The translations under genes and the position numbers were made by a program. This document shows, piece after piece, positions 16,271 to 24,296 of a DNA stretch of 64,000 nt. The stretch is from contig JAJPHF010000039.1 in NCBI GenBank assembly GCA_021325365.1, forward strand, positions 1 through 64,000, written 5' to 3'. The notes under the pieces were generated by a model. The model made no database searches, was not told the origin of the DNA, and saw only the letters and a program-made list of their open reading frames with translations. Each line of letters begins with the position of its first letter. Position 1 is the stretch's first letter. Source of the DNA: Pseudomonadota bacterium (GTDB lineage: Bacteria > Chloroflexota > UBA6077 > JAJPHF01).

Positions 16271-18371
16271 GTGGACGCCGGCGTGGGGCCTGCGAAGCGG
16301 CCTGCTCGACCGCGTGCGGGTATGGGAGGTGGCCGGCTGGGCGGCCGTGCTGGGCGTGGCCGCCATCCTGCGGCTGGCGTCGCTGGCCAACGGGCCGCTG
16401 GCGCCCGACGAGGCCCAGCCGGCGCTGGCCGCCTGGCGCATGTGGCTGCAGAACGCGCCGCCCGACGTGGGGCCGGGCGTGCTGCTGATCCACGCGCTGG
16501 CGGCTAGCTTCGGGCTGTTCGGCGCGAGCGATTTTGTCGCGCGCCTGCCGACAGCAATGGCCGGCCTGGCGCTGGTCGCCGCGCCGCTGCTGCTGCGCCC
16601 GCTCCTGGGACCGGTCGCCACGCTGGCGGCCGGGGCGCTGCTCGCCCTCTCGCCGATGCTGGTCTTCGGCAGCCGCCACGTCGACCCGGCGATCTTGGTG
16701 CCGACGCTGTTAGCGCTGCTCGTCGGCGTGTGCGCGCGGGCGCTGCTGGCGGCCCCCGCTGTCGACGGGAGCGATGACGGCTGGGAGCAGGGGGCGACGC
16801 CCTCACCCCAGCCCTCTCCCAAGGGGAGAGGGAGCGACGCGCTCGCGTCCGGCGCGGCGGGATACCACGAGCGCCGTGCTGATCCCAGCGAGAGTCAGAC
16901 GGCGTGGCGGTGGTGGGCGTACGCGGTGCCGGTGCTGCTGGCGCTGCTGCTGACGGCCGGCTCGGTGGCGGTGCCGGCCCTGCTCGCGGTGGTGGGCGCG
17001 GCGCTGATCACGTGGTGGCCGGCGAAGGAGCGGGGGCTAGGGGCCAGGGGCCAGGAGCCGGGGGGCGCCGAGGACGCGCGGGCCGCGGCGCGGCTGGCAG
17101 CCGCGGGAAGCGCGGCGAGCGACCGGGTGCGTGGCGGGCTGGCGCGCGGGGCGGTCGACGAGAGCGCGGCGCGCGCCCGGCTGCCGAAAACGCAGGATGC
17201 AGGGGGGGAGACGGCGCGTGGCGGGCTGCCGCGGCCGGCGGAGTGGCTGGCGGCGGTGCCGCTGCGCGAGCTGGACCCGCGGTTGGCGGGCGTGCTGTTC
17301 GTGGCGACGCTGGTGCTCGTGGGCACGGCCGGGCTGATGGACCTGCGCGGCCTGCAAGGCGCGCTCGTCGACCCGTGGGTGAGCTGGCTGGCGCCGTACT
17401 ATCCGCGGGCCACGCCGATCCCCTGGCTGCCGACGCTGCTGGTGTACGACCTGCCGATCGTGGTCGCCGCCATCGCGGGCATCGTCGTGGTGGTGCGCCG
17501 CACGCGGCCCTTCGAGCACTTCCTGCTCTGGTGGACGACGCTCGCGGCGCTGCCGCTCGTGTTCCAGCCACCCGACCCGCTGCCCTACCTGCTCTGCTGG
17601 CTGCTGCCGTTGGCGCTGCTCGGCGGCCTGGCGCTCGCCCGCCTGGCCGCGCCCGGCTGGACGTGGCGCGCTGTGGGCGAGGACGCGCTGCTCGCCGCGC
17701 TGGCCGGCATCACGTTCGTCTGCGCGGTCAACACGGTGCGGCTGCTCCAGAGCAGCCTCGCCGCCCCGGGCGGGCTGAGCGCGCGGGGGCGAGAGCTGGC
17801 GCTCGGCGTGCTCGTGCTAGCCTTCCTGGCGCTCCTGCACCGACGGCTGAGCGACTGGTGGCAGGCCAGCGGGCCGCCGGGCGAGGCGTCGCGGCCACTG
17901 CGCGTCACCGCGATCATCGCCGTCGCCCTCGGCCTGGCGTTCGTCGGCGTGACCAACGGCCGCTTGCAGTTCGCGGACTTCGGCGCGGGCGAGGCCGAGC
18001 TGCTGCGTCCGCAGGCCCTCTCACCCAGCGTTTATAGTCTCGTGGAAGAAGTGCAGACCTGGGCACGCCAGGAGCCCACGTCGCCGATCGTCGTCAGCGA
18101 CGCGCTGCAGCCGTTGCTGCTCTGGCACCTGCGCGACGTGCCAACGGTCCGCTTCCAGGACACCTTCCCCGACGCGCTGAGCACGCCGCCGGGCACCGTG
18201 CGCCGGGGCCTCTGGCCCGCCGGTCCCGGGGCGCCGGAGGGCGAGCGGCAGCCGCTCGACGAAACGATCACCGTAGGCCCGATTCCGAGCAGCAGCGCGC
18301 TCTGGAATTGGTGGGTCTATCGCAATTCATGGCTGATACCCACCCGCCATGATATAATCGTCGTCCGTTAG
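16257..18371 (+). CDS. GT39/PMT-like membrane glycosyltransferase
   Basis: 704 aa polytopic protein. The N-terminal GT-C signature region is RLASLANGPLAPDEAQPALA (about 35-55), with the acidic DE pair in the first loop. Helices follow to about residue 560, then a soluble C-terminal domain (LVEEVQTWARQEPTSPIVVSDALQP and following). The chosen start is a GTG inside the GTGCTGA x4 tandem, since it is the only in-frame start near the upstream stop; an in-frame GTG further in (near 16311) lacks a Shine-Dalgarno sequence. Residues about 180-193 (PSPQPSPKGRGS) are an in-frame GC-palindrome insert, and about 259-268 derive from a GGGGCCA heptamer run, both in non-membrane loops. It lies between DUF2298 and Agl23-like genes on the same strand, so probably co-transcribed. 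Confidence 0.75.
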   Translation: MLSAEWTPAWGLRSGLLDRVRVWEVAGWAAVLGVAAILRLASLANGPLAPDEAQPALAAWRMWLQNAPPDVGPGVLLIHALAASFGLFGASDFVARLPTAMAGLALVAAPLLLRPLLGPVATLAAGALLALSPMLVFGSRHVDPAILVPTLLALLVGVCARALLAAPAVDGSDDGWEQGATPSPQPSPKGRGSDALASGAAGYHERRADPSESQTAWRWWAYAVPVLLALLLTAGSVAVPALLAVVGAALITWWPAKERGLGARGQEPGGAEDARAAARLAAAGSAASDRVRGGLARGAVDESAARARLPKTQDAGGETARGGLPRPAEWLAAVPLRELDPRLAGVLFVATLVLVGTAGLMDLRGLQGALVDPWVSWLAPYYPRATPIPWLPTLLVYDLPIVVAAIAGIVVVVRRTRPFEHFLLWWTTLAALPLVFQPPDPLPYLLCWLLPLALLGGLALARLAAPGWTWRAVGEDALLAALAGITFVCAVNTVRLLQSSLAAPGGLSARGRELALGVLVLAFLALLHRRLSDWWQASGPPGEASRPLRVTAIIAVALGLAFVGVTNGRLQFADFGAGEAELLRPQALSPSVYSLVEEVQTWARQEPTSPIVVSDALQPLLLWHLRDVPTVRFQDTFPDALSTPPGTVRRGLWPAGPGAPEGERQPLDETITVGPIPSSSALWNWWVYRNSWLIPTRHDIIVVR
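16796..16836 (+). repeat. GC-palindrome unit inserted in frame
   Basis: One unit, CCCTCACCCCAGCCCTCTCC followed by AAGGGGAGAGGGAG, encoding PSPQPSPKGRGS in a loop of the GT39 protein. Confidence 0.85.
17033..17060 (+). repeat. Heptamer array (GGNGCCN)4, in frame
   Basis: GGGGCTA, GGGGCCA, GGGGCCA, GGAGCCG. A second heptamer family, distinct from NNGCTGA, translated as part of a Gly/Ala/Arg-rich hydrophilic loop. A longer array of the same family lies at 40404. Confidence 0.75.
18353..18358 (+). promoter_or_regulatory. Candidate -10 box TATAAT before the Agl23-like gene
   Basis: Perfect TATAAT in the last codons of the preceding gene, 36 bp before the ATG at 18394, in a locally AT-richer stretch. 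The -35 position is weak. It could give the Agl23-like gene an internal promoter. Confidence 0.4.
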
Positions 18372-18393
18372 GCCCTGAAGGAGTGCCATCCGC

Positions 18394-21300
18394 ATGGCCC
18401 GAGTAGCCGACCAACCGAAGGTCCGCCAACGTCACCCCGAGCGTGAAGAGTTCGCCCCCGCACTGCCCCCGGCCCCACGGCCAGCCCCCCCGGTGCTGCC
18501 GTGGGAGAGCGTCTTCTGGGTGGCGACCGTCGCGGTGGCGTTTCTCTTGCGGATGCACGATCTGGGCGTGCGGGCGCTGCACCACGACGAGAGCCTGCAC
18601 GCGGTCTACTCATGGCGGCTGTTCCAGGGCCAGGGCTACACGCACGACCCGATGATGCACGGGCCGTTCCAGTTCCACGCGAACGCCCTGATGATGTTCC
18701 TGTTCGGCGACAACGAGGTCAGCGTACGGCTGACGGCGGTGCTGTGTGGCACGGGCCTGGTGATTCTGGCCTACTTCCTGCGCGCACAGCTCGGGCGCTG
18801 GGGCGCGATGGCGCTGGCGGTGCTGTTCACCATCTCGCCGGCGCTGCTCTACTTCTCGCGCTTCACGCGCGAGGACATCTACTTCGGCTTCTTCACGCTG
18901 CTGATGATGGTCGGGCTGCTGAACTACGTGCGCACACGCCAGCCGCGCTGGCTGTACGTGGGCAGCGTGGGCCTGGCGCTCGCCTTCAGCACCAAGGAGG
19001 CGATCTACCTGGTCGGCTTCCTGGTCGTGAGCTTCGTGGCGATCAAGATCGTGGCCGAGCACTTCTGGCACCGCTACGACGCGCGCCTGCACGGTAACGG
19101 CGCGACCGCCGCGGCGGCGCCGTGGGGCAGCGAGCTGCTGGGCGCCGTGCTGAGCGTGCGGCCGGTGGTGCTGCTGAACTGCGTGGCCATCGTCATCGCC
19201 ATCTGCGTGACGCTGTTCACGACCTTCTTCACGAACCCGAACGGCATCCAGACGGGCACCATCGGCGCGCTCCAGTACTGGATGGAGCAGCAGGGGGTGG
19301 CGCGCGGCTCGCAGCCGACCTACTACTACTTCCTGCTGATGCCGCTGTACGAGTTCACGGCGGTGATCCTGGCCGTGGCGGCCGCGCTCGTCTCGGGCGC
19401 GAACAAGCGCGGGCTGGGCCTGATCACGGCGATCTACCTGGTGGTCGGGCTCGTCTTCTTCCAGCTCTCTCGGCCCGAGCGGGTGGCGGTCCTGAGCGCG
19501 CACGAGGCGCAGGGCTGGTTCCTCGTCGGCATGGCCTACGCGGCGACGCTGGTGCTGGCGCTGAGCCGCCGCGGCAGCCTGTTCTTCTGGTTCACGCTGT
19601 ACTGGGCCATCGGCGCCATCAGCATCTACACGCTGGCCAGCGAGAAGATGCCGTGGCTGCTGGTCCACCTGGCGATCCCGCTGAACCTGCTGGCGGCGCA
19701 ATTCGTCGGCTGGGCGGCGGACCGGCTGGAGTGGCGGCGGGTGTTCAGCGGCCCCTACCTGTTGGCGGCGCTGCTCACGCTGCTCATGCTGGGCATGGTG
19801 ATCCCGCTGACGACGGTGATGCGGTCGCCGGTCGCCGACCCGCTGGCCCAGCAAAGGGCGCAGCTCTGGCAGATGGCCGTGCTCGTGATGCTGTTCGCGG
19901 CGGCGGTGGGCCTGTGGGAGCTGGGGCGGCGCCAGGGCTGGCGTTTCCTACCGGCGCCGATGGGCACCGCCTGCGTGTTGGGCCTGGTGGCGCTCACGAT
20001 TCACATCGGCTGGCAGGTGACGTACAAGAACGGCGACACGCCCAACGACATGCTGGTGTACGTGCAAAGCTCGCCCGACATCCCACGCGTCATGGAGCAG
20101 CTCGAGTACCTGAGCCACATCACGGGCACGGGCAAGGAGTTCCCCGTGATGCTGGACAACGGCTACACCGACACCGAGAACGGCACGCAGGTCGTGCACG
20201 AGTCGGTGGCCTGGCCGTTCGAGTGGTACCTGCGCAACTGGACGAAGAAGACGTACTTCTCGCGCACGCTGCCGCCCGACACGGGCGGCGAGCGGCCACC
20301 TGCGATCATCGTCATGTCCACGAACATCGACCCCATCCGCGACCGCATCGCGGACTACGTGGGCCAGAAGTACCGCCTGAACTGGTGGTATCCCGAGGAC
20401 TACAAGGGCTGGACGGTGCAGTCGGTCTGGGACGGCCTGTTCGGCCCCGACTCGGCGACGACGCGGCTGAAGCTGTGGCGCTACTTCCTATATCGCGAGC
20501 CGCTGAACCCGCTTGGCTCCCGCGACTTCTACCTCTACGTGCGGCCGGACCTGGCGCGCGGCGTGGTGGGCGGCGGGCCTGGCGCCCTGGCGCCGCTCAC
20601 CAGCCCGGCGAGCGTCGCGCCGATGCCGCCTTCCGTGAGCGCCCCGGGTGTGGGCGCGGCCGAGGGCGCGGGAGCAGCCCCGGCCGAGGGCGCGGCGGCT
20701 CCTGGCGGGGCGCCGGCGGCGGTGGCTCCGGCTACGGCGGCCGGCGGGCTGCAGGTGCTCGGTCGCATCGGCACCGGCCCAGCCACGCTGCAAGAGGCGA
20801 AGGAGATGGCGCGCGACGCCGCCGGGCGGCTGTACGTGGTGCAGAGCCAGGCGGGCCGCATCACGATCCTGAATCCCGACGGCTCGGTTGCCGGCACGCT
20901 GGGCAAGCCGGGCACCGGCGACGGCGAGTTCCAGGAGCCGTGGTCAGTGGCGATCGCGCCGGATGGCAGCGTCTACGTGGCCGACACCTGGAACCACCGC
21001 ATCCAGAAGTTCGACGCGAGCGGGCGCTTCATCACGAAGTGGGGCAACTTCGTCGACACGAAGGGCCAGCGCGACGCCGAGCCCTACGGGTTCTGGGGCC
21101 CGCGCGACGTGGCGATCGGGCCGGACGGCAACGTCTACGTGAGCGACACCGGCAACAAACGCATCCAGGTGTTCGACCCGAACGGCCGCTACCTGCGGGC
21201 GATCGGCGGCGAGGGCAGCGGGCCGGGCCAGTTCAAGGAGCCGGTGGGCATCGCCTTCGATCCGGCGGGCAACCTGTGGGTGGCCGACACGTGGAACCAG

Positions 21301-21699
21301 CGTATCCAGAAGCTGAACCCGACCACCGACCAGCAGCTAGCCCAGTACCCGGTGCCGGCCTGGAGCAGTCAGGCGATCACGGACAAGCCGTACCTGCGCG
21401 TGGACCCGACGGGCCGCGTGTACGCGACAGTGCCCTCCGAACGGCGCGTGCTGATGATCGCGCCCGACGGCACGATGGCGAACTCGGTGGCCGCGCTCCA
21501 GAACTACCCGTTCCAGAAGCCCATCGGCGTGCTGGCGGGGCCCGACGGCGCGCTATGGGTAAGCGACAGCGCGGCCGGCGTGGTGGTCGCGGTGCCGGGG
21601 GCGTCGCCGCCCGCCGTCAGCAACCACGGCTCGGCCGCCGGCGGCGGCCCGGCGCCCGAGAGCGCGGCCGGCGACGACGCGGCCGCGGAGGCGCCGTAG
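18394..21699 (+). CDS. Agl23-like (TIGR03663) membrane protein fused to an NHL beta-propeller
   Basis: 1101 aa. Residues about 40-540 are polytopic and match the TIGR03663 'flippase activity-associated protein Agl23' family: MHDLGVRALHHDESLHAVYS, YDPMMHGPFQF-like loop (THDPMMHGPFQFHANALMMF), FSRFTREDIYFGFFTLLMMV and STKEAIYLVGFLV are visible. A soluble region (545-720) contains AWPFEWYLRNWTKKTYF. An Ala/Gly/Pro-rich linker (722-782) leads into an NHL-repeat propeller (about 783-1068) with repeated motifs such as WSVAIAPDGSVYVADTWNHR and VAIGPDGNVYVSDTGNKR. ATG with AAGGAG upstream. Its TAG stop is made by the heptamer array at 21697. The propeller, on the outer face, may bind glycan or protein partners. 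Confidence 0.85.
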   Translation: MARVADQPKVRQRHPEREEFAPALPPAPRPAPPVLPWESVFWVATVAVAFLLRMHDLGVRALHHDESLHAVYSWRLFQGQGYTHDPMMHGPFQFHANALMMFLFGDNEVSVRLTAVLCGTGLVILAYFLRAQLGRWGAMALAVLFTISPALLYFSRFTREDIYFGFFTLLMMVGLLNYVRTRQPRWLYVGSVGLALAFSTKEAIYLVGFLVVSFVAIKIVAEHFWHRYDARLHGNGATAAAAPWGSELLGAVLSVRPVVLLNCVAIVIAICVTLFTTFFTNPNGIQTGTIGALQYWMEQQGVARGSQPTYYYFLLMPLYEFTAVILAVAAALVSGANKRGLGLITAIYLVVGLVFFQLSRPERVAVLSAHEAQGWFLVGMAYAATLVLALSRRGSLFFWFTLYWAIGAISIYTLASEKMPWLLVHLAIPLNLLAAQFVGWAADRLEWRRVFSGPYLLAALLTLLMLGMVIPLTTVMRSPVADPLAQQRAQLWQMAVLVMLFAAAVGLWELGRRQGWRFLPAPMGTACVLGLVALTIHIGWQVTYKNGDTPNDMLVYVQSSPDIPRVMEQLEYLSHITGTGKEFPVMLDNGYTDTENGTQVVHESVAWPFEWYLRNWTKKTYFSRTLPPDTGGERPPAIIVMSTNIDPIRDRIADYVGQKYRLNWWYPEDYKGWTVQSVWDGLFGPDSATTRLKLWRYFLYREPLNPLGSRDFYLYVRPDLARGVVGGGPGALAPLTSPASVAPMPPSVSAPGVGAAEGAGAAPAEGAAAPGGAPAAVAPATAAGGLQVLGRIGTGPATLQEAKEMARDAAGRLYVVQSQAGRITILNPDGSVAGTLGKPGTGDGEFQEPWSVAIAPDGSVYVADTWNHRIQKFDASGRFITKWGNFVDTKGQRDAEPYGFWGPRDVAIGPDGNVYVSDTGNKRIQVFDPNGRYLRAIGGEGSGPGQFKEPVGIAFDPAGNLWVADTWNQRIQKLNPTTDQQLAQYPVPAWSSQAITDKPYLRVDPTGRVYATVPSERRVLMIAPDGTMANSVAALQNYPFQKPIGVLAGPDGALWVSDSAAGVVVAVPGASPPAVSNHGSAAGGGPAPESAAGDDAAAEAP

Positions 21700-21731
21700 C
21701 TGATGGCTGACGGCTGACCGCTGATGGCTAA
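21697..21731 (+). repeat. Heptamer array (NNGCTGA)5 forming stop and start codons
   Basis: TAGCTGA, TGGCTGA, CGGCTGA, CCGCTGA, TGGCTAA. TAG of unit 1 is the stop of the Agl23-like gene. The junction of units 4 and 5 is the ATG of the next gene at 21724. No Shine-Dalgarno sequence in the 24 bp between. Confidence 0.9.
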
Positions 21732-22833
21732 GAAGAAGCGGGTCTGGCTGGGACTGGCGGTCAGCCTGGTCTGTCTCTGGCTCGTCTTCCGCTCGCTCGA
21801 CCCGGCGGCGCTGGCGGCCGCGTTGGCGCGGGCCAACTTCCTCTACGTGCTGCCCGCGGTCGCCGTGTACTTCGTCGGCGTGTGGCTGCGCAGCGTCCGC
21901 TGGAAGCTGCTGCTTGGGCCGGCGCTGCGCGGAAGTCGCTCGCCCTCGACCGGACGCCTGTTTCGCGTCCTGGTGATCGGCTTCACGGTGAACAACCTGC
22001 TGCCGGCGCGGCTGGGCGAGCTGGCGCGGGCCTACCTGCTGTGGCGCGGCGAGCGCGTCGAGCCGGGCGCGACGCTCGCCACGATCGTGCTGGAGCGCGT
22101 GCTCGACGGGCTAACGCTCTGCGCCTTCGCGGGCTTCGCCGCGCTGCTGGTGCCGTTCCCGGCCGACCTGCAGCGCGCGGCCTGGGCCACGGCCGCCCTC
22201 TTCCTGGTCGCCAGCCTGGCGCTGGTGGGGTTCCTGCTGCTGCCGGGGCCGTTCGTGGCGCTAGCGGTGCGCCTGCTGCGCCTGCTGCCCGCGCGCTTCG
22301 CCTACCTGGGCGAGCGGCTGATCCACAGCTTCGTCGACGGTCTCGCCGTCTTGCGGCAGGCGCACGCGCTCGCGGCGGTGCTGGGGCTGTCGGTCCTCGC
22401 CTGGCTGGCCGAGGCCACGATGTACTATCTGGTCATGCTCGGCTTCCCGTTCCCCGCGCGCCCCGAGGCGGCGCTGCTCGGCGCCGCGGCGGCCAACTTC
22501 GGCGCCATGATCCCCTCGTCGCCCGGCTACGTGGGCACCTTCGACCTGCCGCTCCAGATCGTGCTCACGGAGGTCTTCGGCGTGGCGCTCGCGCAGGCCA
22601 CAAGCTACACGCTCGTGCTCCACGCCGCGCTGGTCGTGCCGGTCGTGCTGGTCGGCCTGTTCTTCCTCTGGCAGGAACGGGGCGTGAGCGGCGGCGCGGG
22701 CGAGCCGCCGGGGCACGGCGGAGGGCTGTTCGCCGACCTGACCGCGCTCACGCAGCCGCCGCCGGCCGCCGCGCCCGTGGGCCAGGCCGCTGAGCCGCCG
22801 GTAGGCGTTCGGTCGGCGCTGGCCGAGCGCTGA
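21724..22833 (+). CDS. LPG-synthase-TM / flippase-like domain protein
   Basis: 369 aa, about eight helices, second UPF0104/LPG_synthase_TM member of the window (paralogue of 5521). Landmarks are the basic start MAKKKRVWLGLAVSLVCLWL, LRSVRWKLLLGP, NNLLPARLGELARAYLLWRG, ATIVLERVLDGL and PSSPGYVGTFDLPLQIVL. The first codons ATGGCTAAG are the last unit of the heptamer array. It follows the Agl23-like gene directly. A flippase-like protein next to an Agl23-like one fits the archaeal theme of lipid-linked sugar movement, but the transported lipid is unknown. C-terminal 50 residues are soluble and Pro/Ala-rich. Confidence 0.82.
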   Translation: MAKKKRVWLGLAVSLVCLWLVFRSLDPAALAAALARANFLYVLPAVAVYFVGVWLRSVRWKLLLGPALRGSRSPSTGRLFRVLVIGFTVNNLLPARLGELARAYLLWRGERVEPGATLATIVLERVLDGLTLCAFAGFAALLVPFPADLQRAAWATAALFLVASLALVGFLLLPGPFVALAVRLLRLLPARFAYLGERLIHSFVDGLAVLRQAHALAAVLGLSVLAWLAEATMYYLVMLGFPFPARPEAALLGAAAANFGAMIPSSPGYVGTFDLPLQIVLTEVFGVALAQATSYTLVLHAALVVPVVLVGLFFLWQERGVSGGAGEPPGHGGGLFADLTALTQPPPAAAPVGQAAEPPVGVRSALAER

Positions 22834-22881
22834 CGCCGGCCACCTGCCCACGGCTACCTCTTCGCTGAAGGCGGATCGCTC

Positions 22882-24222
22882 ATGACGATTGGCGTTTTGG
22901 GGGCCGGCGCGCTGGGGCTGAGCTGCGCGCTGCGGCTCGCCCAAGCGGGCGAGTCAGTGGTGGTGCTCGAAAAGGAGACGGTGCCCGGCGGGCTGGCCGC
23001 GGGCTTCCGGGTCGGCGACGCCTACCTGGAGCGCTTCTACCACCACCTGTTCCAGACCGACACGACCGCCATCGCGCTGGCTAACGAGCTAGGGCTGGGC
23101 GACGCGCTGTACTGGGGCCAGCCAAACACCAGCGTGCTGCACGACGGGCGGTTCTACCCGCTGAACTCGGCCAGCGCCGTGCTGCGCTTCGGGCCGCTGC
23201 CGCTGCTGGACCGGCTGCGGCTGGGCGCGGCCGTGGCGTATCTGAAGTACACCCGCGACTACCGCCGGCTGCCCGACGAGACGGCGGCCGCCTGGCTGCG
23301 CCGCCGCATGGGCGAGCGGGCGTACCGCGTCGTATGGGAGCCGCAGCTCGAGGGCAAGTTCGGCGCGCACAAGGAGGAGATCGCGCTGCCGTGGTTCTGG
23401 GCGCGTATCCACTGCCGCACGCCGACGCTCGGCTACCTGCGCGGCGGCTTCCACCGGCTGTACACGCGGATGGCCGAGGAGATCGAGCGACTGGGCGGGC
23501 GCGTCGCGCTGGGCCGCGAGGTGCAAGCGATCGAGCGCGAGGGCGATGGACGGCTGCGGGTGGACACGAGCGAGGGTGCTGAGCATTTCGACCGCCTGGC
23601 GGTGACGCTGCCGACGCGGCTGTTCCTGCGGCTGGCCCGCGGCCTGCCCGACACCTACCGCGCTCGCTGGCAGGCGGGGCCGCTGCACCTGGGCGCGCAC
23701 TGCGTCGTGCTGGCGCTGGATCGCCCGCTGATGCTGCCGGTGTACTGGCTGAGCGTCACCGATCCGGGCTTCCCGTTCCTGGCCGCTGTCGAGCACACGA
23801 ACTTCCTGCCGGCAAGCGACTACGGCGGCCGCCACCTGGTGTACCTGGGCAACTACCTGCCCATGGACCACCCACTGTTCGGCTGGGACGACGCGCGGGT
23901 GCTGGCGGAGTTCCTGCCCTATCTACGCAAGCTGAACCCGGCGTTCGAGCCCGGCTGGGTGCAGGAGCACTGGGTCTGGCAGGCGCCCTACGCCCAGCCG
24001 GTCGTCACGCGCGGCTACACGCGGCAGCTGCCGCCGCACGAGACGCCACTCGCGGGCGTGTACCTCGCCAACATGGCACACGTCTACCCGCAGGACCGCG
24101 GCCAGAACTACTCCTTCCGTCTTGGTGAGCGTCTGGCCGCGCGGTTGCGGCAGGAGCTACCGCCCCGCCCAACGCGCTCGAGCCTACCAACGCGCCCACC
24201 AGCATCCCGGAACCGAGCATGA
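22882..24222 (+). CDS. FAD-dependent amine-oxidase-family oxidoreductase (protoporphyrinogen-oxidase-like)
   Basis: 446 aa. N-terminal dinucleotide-binding motif GAGALG at 7-12 (MTIGVLGAGALGLSCALRLA) with the acidic end of strand 2 (VVVLEKE) and GGLAAGF just after, as in NAD(P)/FAD-dependent oxidoreductases related to UDP-galactopyranose mutase and protoporphyrinogen oxidase. Further family-like parts are YLERFYHHLFQTD, GYLRGGFHRLYTRMAEEIE and the C-terminal FAD motif region VYLANMAHVYPQDRGQNYS. Several homologues lie in polysaccharide clusters. Being the last gene of the glycan island, it could act on a sugar or an isoprenoid. Substrate not known. A 34-bp perfect palindrome follows the stop. 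Confidence 0.75.
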   Translation: MTIGVLGAGALGLSCALRLAQAGESVVVLEKETVPGGLAAGFRVGDAYLERFYHHLFQTDTTAIALANELGLGDALYWGQPNTSVLHDGRFYPLNSASAVLRFGPLPLLDRLRLGAAVAYLKYTRDYRRLPDETAAAWLRRRMGERAYRVVWEPQLEGKFGAHKEEIALPWFWARIHCRTPTLGYLRGGFHRLYTRMAEEIERLGGRVALGREVQAIEREGDGRLRVDTSEGAEHFDRLAVTLPTRLFLRLARGLPDTYRARWQAGPLHLGAHCVVLALDRPLMLPVYWLSVTDPGFPFLAAVEHTNFLPASDYGGRHLVYLGNYLPMDHPLFGWDDARVLAEFLPYLRKLNPAFEPGWVQEHWVWQAPYAQPVVTRGYTRQLPPHETPLAGVYLANMAHVYPQDRGQNYSFRLGERLAARLRQELPPRPTRSSLPTRPPASRNRA

Positions 24223-24223
24223 C

Positions 24224-24257
24224 GAAGCGCCCGCCAGCAGCTGCTGGCGGGCGCTTC
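24224..24257. terminator. 34-bp perfect palindrome between convergent genes
   Basis: GAAGCGCCCGCCAGCAG followed directly by its exact reverse complement, 2 bp after the oxidoreductase stop and 39 bp from the ABC permease stop on the other strand. The position between converging genes fits a bidirectional terminator, though there is no T-tract. Confidence 0.7.
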
Positions 24258-24296
24258 ACTCGAGCGGATGGCTGGCGGCGAGGCGTGTCGCCCCGC

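Noticed and set aside
24224..24257. Perfect palindrome considered as an attachment site or origin element
   Set aside because: No integrase, dnaA box cluster or parS-like consensus nearby; the place between convergent stops suits a terminator better.
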